A stretch of 64,000 nucleotides of DNA, taken from positions 1,266,501 through 1,330,500 of the forward strand of contig CP003096.1 of NCBI GenBank assembly GCA_000233775.1. The letters are read 5' to 3'. This document shows positions 8,739 through 16,818 of the stretch, one piece after another (within the stretch, counting starts at the first letter, position 1; each line of letters begins with the position of its first letter). The stretch comes from Thermovirga lienii DSM 17291 (GTDB lineage Bacteria > Synergistota > Synergistia > Synergistales > Thermovirgaceae). The notes beneath the pieces were generated by a model. It had not been told where the DNA came from, did not search any database, and saw only the letters and a list, made by a program, of their open reading frames with translations. Both the position numbers and the translations under genes were made by a program.

Positions 8739-8746
8739 CAGGTAAT
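8739..8746. repeat. Target-site duplication of IS256-family copy 2 (left copy)
   Basis: CAGGTAAT at 8739-8746 recurs directly at 10143-10150, flanking the element exactly. It differs from the duplication around copy 1, so each copy inserted on its own. Confidence 0.93.
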
Positions 8747-10142
8747 GGTCAAGTCCAAATTTGTGTGTAAATTCCCTCTGGCAGATAAGATCACCCCGTT
8801 TTAAGCTACATTTACCTGGGTATCGGCATTATTCACCTCCTTCTGCTGTTTTTCTGTGTTAGCCTTCCACTCCCAATACTCTGCCATATCAAAGTAGCGC
8901 TTTCCTGTGGTCCACACCTCGTCGATCTCTACAAGCACTGCTCCGATCAGTCTCACAGCCGACTCCTCGTTAGGGAAGATTCGGATCACCCGCTCCCGCC
9001 GGCGGATCTCCTGGTTGAGCCGCTCGACTCCATTGGTGGTGCGCAGCCGCTTCCGGTAGCGCCCTGGTAGTGCCATCACCGCCATTGCGTCCTCGAAACC
9101 AGCTTCAAGTCGCTCTACCGCCTTTGGCGCCCGGGCGCCAAAGGCCTCTATCGTTTCGTTCAGCAACCGCCTGGCCGTCTCCATATCCGGCGCGTCGAAG
9201 ATCAACCGCAGTCGCCCGTGCAGGTCGCCCTGGAGGCTCTTAGGACAGGCGTCCAGGATGTTCCGGATAAAGTGGGTCTGGCACCGCTGCCATGTCGCTC
9301 CTTGGAAGTGGGTTTCTATCGCATTGATCAAGCCCTTGTGATCATCCGAAACAACCAAGTCCACTCCCTTGAGACCGCGCTCCTTGAGCCGGCCGAAGAA
9401 CTCCGACCAAGCAGCCTCTGATTCGCTATCCCCGAGCATAAGCCCTAAAATCTCCCGGTATCCCTCCCGGTTGATCCCTGTAGCGAGAAGTACGCTTGAA
9501 AGCCGTACCCGGCCGCCTTTACGCACCCGGATGACAATGGCATCTACCAGGAGAAATGGGTATTCCTGGCTGCTCAAATCTCGCTCGTTCCACTCCTTTA
9601 CGATGTCGTCCAGTCTTTTGCACAGGCTGGATACGGTGGATTTGGAGAACTCCGTGCCGCATAGTTCATCAACAACCGCCCTTACCTTCCTGGTGGATAC
9701 GCCGTTCACGACCATCTCGACCATGGCCAGCAAGAGCGCCTGCTCGCTCCGCTGGTACCGCTCGAAAAGCTCCGTGGAGAAGTGCCCGCTCCGGAGACGG
9801 GGAACCATAAGCGTAAGTTCTCCTACGCGAGACTTGAGCAGCTTATCCCGATACCCGTTGCGGTACCCCTGCCGCTCTTCGGTACGTTCGTATGGCTTGG
9901 CCCTGAGTTGTTCGGTAGCCTGAGCATCGAGTATCTGATTCACGATGTTCTCCACCAACCGAGCCAATCCATCATCCCGAATAAATAATCCTTGCAAGAG
10001 ATCACAGTCTACGGTAACCTGGTAGTGAGCCATCTTTTCTCCCTCCTGATGATTAAGATTAAGCTACTTCTTATCTACCAGAGGGAGGGGTGGCTCTCCT
10101 GCTTCAAGCCATCAATTTTACACCATCATAATGGACACTACT
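8747..10142 (-). mobile_element. IS256-family insertion sequence, copy 2 (1396 bp)
   Basis: The same element as at 519-1914, in the same orientation, offset by exactly 8228 bp, with the same ends (GGTCAAGTCC ... GGACACTACT). It has its own 8-bp target duplication and interrupts the second ATP-grasp gene. Both copies encode the same 410-residue transposase and I saw no base differences on reading, so spread within the genome is recent. Two direct copies 8.2 kb apart allow deletion by homologous recombination of everything from the 176-aa gene to the left half of the second ATP-grasp gene. Confidence 0.96.
8801..10033 (-). CDS. IS256-family (mutator-type) transposase, copy 2
   Basis: A 410-residue transposase identical in translation to that at 573-1805, with the same DDE residues (Asp164, Asp230, Glu337) and the same AGGAGGG ribosome site. 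It is transcribed against the ATP-grasp gene it interrupts, so it is unlikely to drive the downstream GNAT gene; any expression of that gene must come from host or outward promoters. Confidence 0.96.
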   Translation of the reverse strand: MAHYQVTVDCDLLQGLFIRDDGLARLVENIVNQILDAQATEQLRAKPYERTEERQGYRNGYRDKLLKSRVGELTLMVPRLRSGHFSTELFERYQRSEQALLLAMVEMVVNGVSTRKVRAVVDELCGTEFSKSTVSSLCKRLDDIVKEWNERDLSSQEYPFLLVDAIVIRVRKGGRVRLSSVLLATGINREGYREILGLMLGDSESEAAWSEFFGRLKERGLKGVDLVVSDDHKGLINAIETHFQGATWQRCQTHFIRNILDACPKSLQGDLHGRLRLIFDAPDMETARRLLNETIEAFGARAPKAVERLEAGFEDAMAVMALPGRYRKRLRTTNGVERLNQEIRRRERVIRIFPNEESAVRLIGAVLVEIDEVWTTGKRYFDMAEYWEWKANTEKQQKEVNNADTQVNVA

Positions 10143-10862
10143 CAGGTAATTCGTCAGAAACTTTGGAAAAATGTTTAAATAAGGCAACCACAAAAAAGTT
10201 CTTACAAAGCAAAAACATAAAAGTTCCACAAGGTTTTGCAACAAAAAAGCCGCTTTTAAAACCACCCAAAGGCCTTGATTATCCCCTATTCATTAAACCA
10301 TGCTGTGAGGACGGAAGCTTAGGGATAGATTGCGATTCACTTGTAGAAAGTGAAGGTGAGCTAATCAGCAAAATCGAAGCGAAATTACTGAACCATCCCG
10401 CAGGGATAATAGTTGAAGAATTCATTCCGGGTAAGGAATTTAACGTAGGTTTTCTAGGAAACACTAATTATGAAGTATTATCTGTGTCTTACCTGGATTA
10501 TTCCAAACATATGGGAATGGGGATACATCCCTTTCTATCTTACTCTGCAAAGTGGGACAGTGATTCTTTAGAATTCGGAATAAATTTCAAAGAGTTACCT
10601 ACTTCCGAACGGGATCTCAGAGAAAAAATCATAGGCATAGGTTACAAATGTGGTGCTGCGCTGGGTTGCAAGGGCTATTTCAGAGTAGACATCAGAGAGA
10701 GAAATGGGGAACTCTACGTGTTAGACGTAAACCCAAACCCAGATATAAACATAGACAGCGGATTCGTAAGACAAGGTAAAGCTGCGGGATATTCATATAT
10801 CGACCTTCTAAAAAAGATAATAGACCTTGCAATCGAAGAAAGTGCTGAAAGGAGTCGCTATT

Positions 10863-11321
10863 ATGAAGCACAATGTTTGGGAGTACATTGAAATAGCAAA
10901 GTCAACTGAGGCTTTTACACCGGCCGAAATAGATGTACTAAGAGATGTACTTGAAGAGTATCAAAAAAATCCAAACAGCGGTTATGTGCTGTTGGAAGAA
11001 AAAGACGGAGAGTCCATCCTGGGATTCCTTATCTACGGGCCAACCCCAATGACGGAAGCCAGTTACGATTTATACTGGATAATTGTGGGGAAAAACCATC
11101 AAAAATGCGGCATAGGCAAAAAACTTTTGTTAGAAATGGAAAATGACATTTTAGCTGAACATAAAAAGGCTTCTATAAGAATAGAAACTTCCGGTAAGAA
11201 CTCCTATGCAAACACTCGGCTTTTTTATGAATCAATGGGATACGAAGAGACCGGCAGAATAAAGGATTTTTACTGTGATGGGGATGATTTGATTATCTAT
11301 TGCAAAAAAATTTCATACTAA
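10863..11321 (+). CDS. GNAT family N-acetyltransferase
   Basis: A 152-residue acyl-CoA-dependent N-acyltransferase of the GNAT superfamily. Visible are the beta-4 region (SYDLYWIIVGKNHQ), the acetyl-CoA pyrophosphate loop (QKCGIGKKLL, a variant of Q/RxxGxG/A) near residue 77-86, and the C-terminal NTRLFYESMGYEETG segment typical of the fold. The ATG at 10863 follows an AAAGGAG site; an upstream in-frame ATG at 10827 lacks one. It overlaps the end of the broken ATP-grasp gene by 29 bp, so the three genes formed one operon. It may acetylate the product or substrate of the ligases, or protect the cell from it; the substrate cannot be read from the sequence. Confidence 0.88.
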   Translation: MKHNVWEYIEIAKSTEAFTPAEIDVLRDVLEEYQKNPNSGYVLLEEKDGESILGFLIYGPTPMTEASYDLYWIIVGKNHQKCGIGKKLLLEMENDILAEHKKASIRIETSGKNSYANTRLFYESMGYEETGRIKDFYCDGDDLIIYCKKISY

Positions 11322-11481
11322 TTACTGGAATAATTAAAGCCTTTCCCGGGTAATACATAAAGCTGGATTAAGTCCTATGTTTTATCCTAATCCGGTATAG
11401 GTTTCCGGCAATGGTCGTTGACTTTGCCTGTTTTTTGCGCAACGAGGTGCTTGAATTGTTTTTGCGGATATGGAAAGACCG

Positions 11482-12087
11482 CTAGTCCCTCAGCAGTTTC
11501 CTTAAAGGTCTTTCCGTTCCTTCTCTCGTTATCGTAGGAAGGTCCATTGTTTCGGCAAAATTTTTCAATTTCTTAGCGGAGACGCAAGCTGAGCCATTTT
11601 TCCATTTTACAAATACCCAATCCCCTGGAAGATTAGAGGGCACATCCTGTGAAATGCGCCAACCTTTTATTTTTTCTTTTACTGTTAAAGGAGCCCCCCT
11701 CTTCTCTGGCAAAACAACCTCTAAGCTGGGCCAATACCCATCATCTCCCCATAAGTTGGACCGGGTAAGGGAAACAACCGCCCCGTCTCTGTAGGACAAG
11801 CACACAAAGATGTCTGGAACCATATATCCTTCTATTTCAACATATCCATGCCTAGCTTCGGATCTGGTACCTTTAGCAGTATATGTCACAATATGGTACA
11901 TACCTTTGCATAATCTCCGTCTTTCCTCTTTTTGGTACTTACCTAATTCTGATAAGGTTTGGTTGTGTTGCTGGTTTTCTAAAAAGGCCTCAATCTTAGC
12001 ATCTGTTAAATGCGTATCCATAACCACTAAAGCCAAAAAAGCAATCAAGCCTGTGGAGAACAAAGCGGCCAAAATTTTAGTTTTCAC
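11482..12087 (-). CDS. Hypothetical membrane-anchored protein (201 aa)
   Basis: I do not recognise this family. The start has a short basic stretch and one hydrophobic segment (ILAALFSTGLIAFLALVV), so it is probably anchored in the membrane or exported, with about 175 residues outside the cytoplasm. The rest is charged, with two cysteines (near residues 60 and 95) and a third near 170. I chose GTG at 12087 because the AGGAAGG site lies 8 bases before it; a GTG at 12096 would touch the site. It stands alone between the GNAT gene (convergent) and the tmRNA. The 160 bp after its stop contain no clear terminator. Confidence 0.65.
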   Translation of the reverse strand: MKTKILAALFSTGLIAFLALVVMDTHLTDAKIEAFLENQQHNQTLSELGKYQKEERRRLCKGMYHIVTYTAKGTRSEARHGYVEIEGYMVPDIFVCLSYRDGAVVSLTRSNLWGDDGYWPSLEVVLPEKRGAPLTVKEKIKGWRISQDVPSNLPGDWVFVKWKNGSACVSAKKLKNFAETMDLPTITREGTERPLRKLLRD

Positions 12088-12257
12088 AATTGTCACCTTC
12101 CTATCCGGTCCACTTTCGCAGTTAAACTAGATATCTTAATTATCATAATGAAAGTATAATATCACAAAGCAACATGTATACAAGCGCAACAATAATGGAA
12201 AAGTATTTGAATCATCGCAGTAGAAGAAGAATATTATATGAATATTATATAGAAAAT

Positions 12258-12299
12258 AAAAACTCCACTTCCAGGACTAACCCTAAAAGCGGAGTTTTT
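12258..12299 (-). terminator. Rho-independent terminator of ssrA
   Basis: On the minus strand AAAAACTCCGCTT pairs with AAGTGGAGTTTTT (13 bp with one G-U pair) around a 16-base loop, and the hairpin ends in a T run. It lies 21 bp beyond the 3' CCA end of the tmRNA gene. Confidence 0.85.
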
Positions 12300-12319
12300 C
12301 TCATCAAAACTTTTTTTAT

Positions 12320-12672
12320 TGGTGGAGGCGCGGGGAATCGAACCCCGGTCCGACAGGGGCCAACCCTGTGTTTCTCCGTGCGCAGTCCCTGTTTCAGTGT
12401 CGAAACAGGTCTCCCAGGGACAGGATTCCTGTTTCCTAGCTTCCTTTATCTTTCCTGATAACCGGGAAGCGCGGTTATCAGGGCATCCGCTTTATGTGAC
12501 GCCCTTTGAAAGCCCAAGCGGAAAAGGCTTTCAAGGACGGGCTACTTCAATTAAGCAGCCAGAGCGTAATTTTCGTTGGCACTTATTGTGCGATTCCGCT
12601 TTTTAACGAGATGCGGAGAACTCGGCACGCTTCACAAGGCCCTCCATCCTGCCGTCGAAACCTATCGCCCCC
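12320..12672 (-). ncRNA. ssrA: tmRNA (transfer-messenger RNA)
   Basis: The minus strand from 12672 begins GGGGGCGATAGGTTTCGACGG, the conserved tmRNA 5' end (first 7 bases pair with CGCCTCC before ACCA). It ends GGTTCGATTCCCCGCGCCTCC-ACCA at 12320, with the CCA encoded. The tag frame lies at 12580-12551 and reads GCC AAC GAA AAT TAC GCT CTG GCT GCT TAA, giving the proteolysis tag ANENYALAA. Length is 353 nt, single-piece form. The helix AAACAGGAATCCTGTC and later inverted repeats match tmRNA pseudoknots. It rescues stalled ribosomes together with SmpB, encoded 9 bp upstream on the same strand. Confidence 0.97.
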
Positions 12673-12681
12673 ATTTATCTG

Positions 12682-13134
12682 CTAGTGCCTCTTCAGAGCT
12701 TTCTCCATTGCTCTTTTGGCATCACGCTCGGCTATAGATTCTCTCTTGTCATGTTTGGTCTTTCCTTTAACCAGCGCCAACTCTATTTTGGCCCACTTAT
12801 TGTCCTTCAAATACATTTCAAGAGGCACAAGAGTCAAACCCTTTTCTTTTATCTTGCCAATAAGCCTTTTTATCTCCTCAGACCTTAAAAGAAGCTTTCT
12901 TGGCCTCAAAGGATCGTGATTATAATACGTACCTTTTTCGTATGGAGAAATATGTACATTGTATAGCCAGACTTCCGAGCCGATTATTCTAGCATAACCA
13001 TCTTTCAAGTTCACCTTTCCAGCTCGCACAGATTTTATCTCGGTGCCAGTAAGCTGGATGCCCGCTTCATAAGTTTCAATTATGAAATAGTCATGCCGCG
13101 CCTTCTTATTTCTGGCTACAACCGTCCTTGCCAT
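12682..13134 (-). CDS. smpB: SsrA-binding protein SmpB
   Basis: A 150-residue SmpB, the partner that delivers tmRNA to stalled ribosomes. Typical text is seen: [11 protein letters not shown] at the start, [13 protein letters not shown], the [10 protein letters not shown] segment, [10 protein letters not shown], and a basic C-terminal tail ([20 protein letters not shown]) that is disordered in solution and enters the mRNA channel. Start ATG at 13134 follows a GGAGGG site; a second Met 4 codons upstream lies inside that site. It is directly before ssrA on the same strand, so both may be transcribed from the promoter at 13155-13183. Confidence 0.97.
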   Translation of the reverse strand: MARTVVARNKKARHDYFIIETYEAGIQLTGTEIKSVRAGKVNLKDGYARIIGSEVWLYNVHISPYEKGTYYNHDPLRPRKLLLRSEEIKRLIGKIKEKGLTLVPLEMYLKDNKWAKIELALVKGKTKHDKRESIAERDAKRAMEKALKRH

Positions 13135-13154
13135 AACACCCTCCACTGCCGTGT

Positions 13155-13183
13155 ATTATACCGCTTTTGGTGCGTTTGGTCAA
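13155..13183 (-). promoter_or_regulatory. Sigma-70 promoter of smpB (and possibly ssrA)
   Basis: On the minus strand TTGACC (13183-13178), 17 bp spacer, TATAAT (13160-13155), about 20 bp before the smpB start codon: a near-consensus promoter giving a very short leader. Confidence 0.8.
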
Positions 13184-13240
13184 TAATAATCAAAACTGCA
13201 ACAACCCTTTGGTGCGCGCTTTGAAATAATGAAAATAAAT

Positions 13241-13266
13241 AAAAGGATCCCTCCTGGGATCCTTTT
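13241..13266 (-). terminator. Terminator of the tRNA-Pro gene
   Basis: AAAAGGATCCC and GGGATCCTTTT (11-bp perfect arms, 4-base loop), followed on the minus strand by an AT-rich tract with T runs. It lies 11 bp beyond the tRNA 3' end and separates it from the smpB promoter. Confidence 0.85.
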
Positions 13267-13277
13267 GATTCAAAACT

Positions 13278-13355
<78 letters not shown>

Positions 13356-13365
13356 AACGAGGTGC

Positions 13366-13395
13366 ATTCTAGCACCTATAAAGGGTTTCAGTCAA
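13366..13395 (-). promoter_or_regulatory. Sigma-70 promoter of tRNA-Pro
   Basis: On the minus strand TTGACT (13395-13390), 18 bp spacer, TAGAAT (13371-13366), ten bases before the mature 5' end of the tRNA. Confidence 0.75.
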
Positions 13396-13567
13396 CGAAA
13401 ACCTCAATTTATGTGATATCCGATATAATACAAGATTGATAAAAACTACACATAAATGATAGTATATTTGGGGTCCTTGAACAAGCACTTCAAGCATGTG
13501 TCAGTAAACAAAACTTGGCCGAAAGTTCACAAAAGTGGCCATTAAATTCAAGGGGGGAATGTAGAAA

Positions 13568-15736
13568 ATGGAGAACATGAAGCTGTTGGCCGAATGGTCG
13601 TACGAACCGGCAAAGGCCCATAGGGGCTACACAGGCAAGACCCTGAAGATCAACGTAGGAGAAAGGACGTTCGAGGCCAAAGACGTAACCGAGGATATGA
13701 AAGAGAAATTTGTGGGAGGAAGGGGTTTCGGACTTAAGCTCCTCTGGGACGCAGTAAAAGATACCACTAAGTGGAACGACCCAGAGAACGAGATAGTCAT
13801 ATCGGGGGGTCCCCTTTGCGGCATAACTCAGTATCCTGGATCAGGTAAGTTTTACGCCGTTTTTATTTCTCCTCTTACCGAGCAAACCTACGACAGCAAC
13901 GCCGGCGGGCACTTTGGACCACTGCTCAAGTTTGCCGGATGGGACGCCCTGGAAATTCAGGGCAAGTCTGACAAAGACGTGGTTGTAGTGATAGACGGCG
14001 ACGAAGGAAAGGTGAAAATTTTCGAATCACCCTTTGAGGACATAAATGCTTACTCAATCACCGAAACTCTTCATGAATATTTCAGTGACCCCAACGACAT
14101 CAACGATAGAAAACATGTCTCCGTAATTACCGCTGGTAAGGGCGCTGAGCACACATACTGGGGATGCTTGAACAGCAGTTTTTGGGACAGCCACAGAAAG
14201 ATAGCTAGACTCAAACAGGCAGGTAGAGGCGGCGGTGGAACCGTATTCAGAGATAAAAAAATAGCTGCATTGGTGGTGAAATCCCATAACCTATCTGGTA
14301 CAGCCAACGACCCCGTAGATGTAGACACCTTGACAAAAGTGGGACTTAAGCTACATAAGGAAATATTTACCTTGGACGCTAAACAGTGCCGCATGCGTAC
14401 TGTCGGAACTCCTCACCTCAACGAAATAATGAACGAATACCATCTGTTGCCAACGCATAACTATAAGTTTGGCCAGCACCCCGAAGCTGATAAGATCCAT
14501 TCGAAAGTCTATGAAAAGCTCTTTACCCAAGGGATTCCTGATGGCTGCTGGTATGGCTGCACATTGGCCTGCGCAAAGGCTGTAGACCACTACACCATAA
14601 AGACCGGACCGTGCAAAGGTCAAGTGGTCACTGTGGATGGTCCTGAGTACGAAACAGTCGCAGGGTTAGGTTCTAATGTCGGTGTATTTGATCCAGAATT
14701 TACAATTGAGGCCAACTTCTATGCAGACCATTACGGTCTGGACACCATATCTCTAGGAACCGGCATTGCGTTCGTTTGCGAATGCTACGAACTTGGTTAC
14801 ATCACAAAAGAACATACCAACGGACTTGAGCTTAAGTTTGGAAACAAAGATGACATAATGGAACTCATCCATAGAATGGCCGAAGGGAAAGATGAGTTCG
14901 CGAAGATAGTCGGTATGGGCGTTCGCAGAATGAAAGACATTTTCGCAGAGAAGTTCGGCGCTCCAAGAGATATACTCGAGAAAATAGGCATGGAAGGACA
15001 AGGCATAGAAGTGTCAGAGTACGTGCCCAAAGAATCCATCGCCCAGTGGGGAGGATACTTCCTCACGCTGAAAGGCCCCCAGCACGATGAGGCATGGCTC
15101 ATATTCATGGATCGCGTGAATAAGCAGCTCCCAACGTTCGAGGATAAGGCCGAGGCTCTGCACTACTTCCCCAACTTCCGAACCTGGTTCTCACTGGTGG
15201 GTCTCTGTAAACTACCATGGAACGATATCGAACCTGCGGACAATGCCACAAAGTATCCTCCACAGGAGGCAGCTAAAGTACCAGAGCACGTACAGAATTA
15301 CGTTGACATTTTCAATGCCGTAACCGGTAAAAACATCACAAAAGAGGAGCTAATACTACAGTCGGAGAGGGTTTACAACTTCCAGAGAGTATTCCAGCTA
15401 AGACTAGGCAAAGGCACCCGCAAGCACCACAATATCCCGGACAGGGCCCTTGGGCCAGTCTTCCCCGACGAATGGGAAGCAAGAGCTGAATACTATGACA
15501 ACGAACTAAAACAGGCAGGCGTAAGCCCCGAAGGCATGCCTACTGAAGAAAAAATCAAGAAACTGAATGAAATCCGGAGAAAACAGTGGGAAGAGCTAGT
15601 GGATGCCGTATACAAACGCCGCGGCTGGGACAGAAACGGCATTCCAACGGTGGAGACCCTCAAGAGGCTCGGCATTGATTATCCTGAGGTAGTGGCAGTA
15701 GTCGAAAAACATGCAAAACCAGAGGATAGGTGGTAA
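13568..15736 (+). CDS. Aldehyde:ferredoxin oxidoreductase family tungstoenzyme
   Basis: A 722-residue member of the aldehyde ferredoxin oxidoreductase family, cytoplasmic enzymes with a tungsten bis-pterin centre and one [4Fe-4S] cluster that oxidise aldehydes to acids and reduce ferredoxin. The N-terminal domain shows VGGRGFGLKLLW near residue 49-60, GPLCG near 81 and the pterin loop around NAGGHFGP near 111. Cluster ligands are Cys327, Cys331, Cys335 (GCWYGCTLAC) and Cys547 (LVGLCKLP). The spacing C-x3-C-x3-C differs from C-x2-C-x3-C of classical AOR and places it in a divergent subgroup; it is also longer than the usual 600-620 residues. Ribosome site AAGGGGGG precedes the ATG. Upstream AT-rich DNA has a possible promoter (TTGATA, 18 bp, TAGTAT, near 13435-13465). 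It is followed by a ThiS/MoaD-like gene. Confidence 0.92.
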   Translation: MENMKLLAEWSYEPAKAHRGYTGKTLKINVGERTFEAKDVTEDMKEKFVGGRGFGLKLLWDAVKDTTKWNDPENEIVISGGPLCGITQYPGSGKFYAVFISPLTEQTYDSNAGGHFGPLLKFAGWDALEIQGKSDKDVVVVIDGDEGKVKIFESPFEDINAYSITETLHEYFSDPNDINDRKHVSVITAGKGAEHTYWGCLNSSFWDSHRKIARLKQAGRGGGGTVFRDKKIAALVVKSHNLSGTANDPVDVDTLTKVGLKLHKEIFTLDAKQCRMRTVGTPHLNEIMNEYHLLPTHNYKFGQHPEADKIHSKVYEKLFTQGIPDGCWYGCTLACAKAVDHYTIKTGPCKGQVVTVDGPEYETVAGLGSNVGVFDPEFTIEANFYADHYGLDTISLGTGIAFVCECYELGYITKEHTNGLELKFGNKDDIMELIHRMAEGKDEFAKIVGMGVRRMKDIFAEKFGAPRDILEKIGMEGQGIEVSEYVPKESIAQWGGYFLTLKGPQHDEAWLIFMDRVNKQLPTFEDKAEALHYFPNFRTWFSLVGLCKLPWNDIEPADNATKYPPQEAAKVPEHVQNYVDIFNAVTGKNITKEELILQSERVYNFQRVFQLRLGKGTRKHHNIPDRALGPVFPDEWEARAEYYDNELKQAGVSPEGMPTEEKIKKLNEIRRKQWEELVDAVYKRRGWDRNGIPTVETLKRLGIDYPEVVAVVEKHAKPEDRW

Positions 15737-15745
15737 GTCTCCATC

Positions 15746-15943
15746 ATGATCACGGTGAACGGAGAAACCATGGAATGGGAAGAAGGTCTAACGGTACAGG
15801 ACATAATAGAGCGAAAAAAGTACACTTTTCCTCTCTTGGCCGTTTGGATCAATGACTCTCCTGTTCCCCGGGAAGACTTCAGCTCTACCAAGGTACCAGA
15901 CGGGGCTAAAGTGCAAATCATCCACATGATAAGTGGTGGTTAA
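15746..15943 (+). CDS. ThiS/MoaD-like sulfur-carrier protein (65 aa)
   Basis: A 65-residue beta-grasp protein ending in Gly-Gly (IHMISGG), the end that is adenylated and thiocarboxylated in the ThiS/MoaD family. The start MITVNGETMEWEEGLTVQDI is also family-like. It lies 9 bp after the aldehyde oxidoreductase gene, with its ribosome site (AGGTGG) overlapping that gene's last codons, so the two are made together. The context suggests a sulfur donor for the tungsten pterin cofactor rather than for thiamine; no thiamine gene is nearby. No E1-like activating enzyme gene is in the window. Confidence 0.85.
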   Translation: MITVNGETMEWEEGLTVQDIIERKKYTFPLLAVWINDSPVPREDFSSTKVPDGAKVQIIHMISGG

Positions 15944-15982
15944 ACAAAAAAGAAGGGGAGGAAACCTCCCCTTCTTTTTTGT
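15944..15982. terminator. Bidirectional terminator after the aldehyde oxidoreductase operon
   Basis: An 18-bp perfect inverted repeat with an AAA loop: arms at 15944-15961 and 15965-15982, with an A run at one foot and a T run at the other. It ends the plus-strand operon and the convergent minus-strand gene that stops at 16000. Confidence 0.92.
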
Positions 15983-15999
15983 TCTGCAATTTTCCATTC

Positions 16000-16665
16000 T
16001 TAGGTATTGCTATCTTTCTTTTTGTTTCTCTGGCTTGACATTCGGCTGGCATCCTCAGGCCACATTGCGTTTTCCCAGTACAATCTGCCGTAGGAGAAAG
16101 AATCATCAAATAGAGGTATCTCCGTCCATCCCCAAGGGGTTACCAACAAAAAACGGAAATCTACCCCCTGGCTCCTAAGAACCCTTATATGATGAATATA
16201 CCTCGCTGTGTCTGGAATGGACCAGCTCTCACTGACAACCCACACCTTCTTGCATTTACCTCTTCCGAATAAAGATGCATAGTCTACAGCCATTCGCATG
16301 CCCTCTTCCAAATCAATGGTTCCTACGCAAAGGACAACAGCATCGCTTTTCCCTTTGGGCATGTGAGGTGCAGGAAGTATATCCGCAAATTTTTCAAGCC
16401 ACTCCAAGCTGGCAAATAGAATCTCTGGATCGCCTATATTTCTTTCCGCATACCCCTGAAAGAAGTCCTCCGCCTGATAATCTATGTCACCACTCAACGC
16501 AGAGTACATCCATTCCTGAATTACATATAAAAGGTCCTTTATATATGAAGGATACTTAGGTTCCGACATTGCCTCCAAAATATCTCCAACAGTTACAGTT
16601 TCTTCTTCATCGTTAAGTTTCTTTTTGAAATTGTCTTTTTTTTCTTTTTCATCACGGGAGCTCAT
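16000..16665 (-). CDS. Hypothetical cytoplasmic protein (221 aa)
   Basis: I do not recognise this family. It starts with a highly charged, Lys/Glu-rich stretch of about 25 residues (MSSRDEKEKKDNFKKKL). A helical section follows, then a Rossmann-like section (DAVVLCVGTIDLEEGMRMAVDYA and KKVWVVSESWSIPDTARYIHHI) that suggests a nucleotide- or sugar-binding fold. There is no signal peptide or membrane helix. Start ATG at 16665 follows a GGAGGTGG site; an upstream Met lies too far. It converges on the aldehyde oxidoreductase operon and diverges from the isochorismatase-like gene. Confidence 0.7.
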   Translation of the reverse strand: MSSRDEKEKKDNFKKKLNDEEETVTVGDILEAMSEPKYPSYIKDLLYVIQEWMYSALSGDIDYQAEDFFQGYAERNIGDPEILFASLEWLEKFADILPAPHMPKGKSDAVVLCVGTIDLEEGMRMAVDYASLFGRGKCKKVWVVSESWSIPDTARYIHHIRVLRSQGVDFRFLLVTPWGWTEIPLFDDSFSYGRLYWENAMWPEDASRMSSQRNKKKDSNT

Positions 16666-16818
16666 GGTACCACCTCCATCCCCCTTCCAAGTCAAAAGAG
16701 CATATCATAAAAACGGGTAAGATAAAACATGTTTCTTCAAAAACATTCCTGACGGTATAATATACACAAATCATGAATTTTTACCAAACCAAAATTTTTA
16801 AAAGGGGTGATGACACAT

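Larger units (their letters stand above)
8441..10891 (+). pseudogene. D-Ala-D-Ala-ligase-like ATP-grasp enzyme B, split by an IS256-family element
   Basis: The gene is cut in two: codons at 8441-8746 and at 10151-10891, with the insertion sequence and the second copy of CAGGTAAT between. Joining them keeps the frame and gives a 348-residue protein, almost the same length as its upstream paralogue. The junction reads GIPFTGN then SSETLEKCL, the usual ATP-grasp Ddl-type text. Later motifs are intact: FIKPCCEDGSLGI (ATP-binding Lys), VEEFIPGKEFNVG, and RVDIRERNGE with LDVNPNPDI (metal ligands). Both fragments show no other damage, so the insertion is recent. The left fragment would end inside the element. 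A start within the element could express the C-terminal half, but no complete enzyme can be made. Confidence 0.93.

Noticed and set aside
519-10142. The two IS256-family copies as ends of one composite transposon
   Set aside because: Each copy has its own, different target duplication (TTTTACGTG and CAGGTAAT) directly at its two ends, so they inserted separately.
12228-12250. Tandem GAATATTATAT repeat near the ssrA terminator
   Set aside because: Only two units in AT-rich DNA; no spacer structure, so not a CRISPR or a clear operator.
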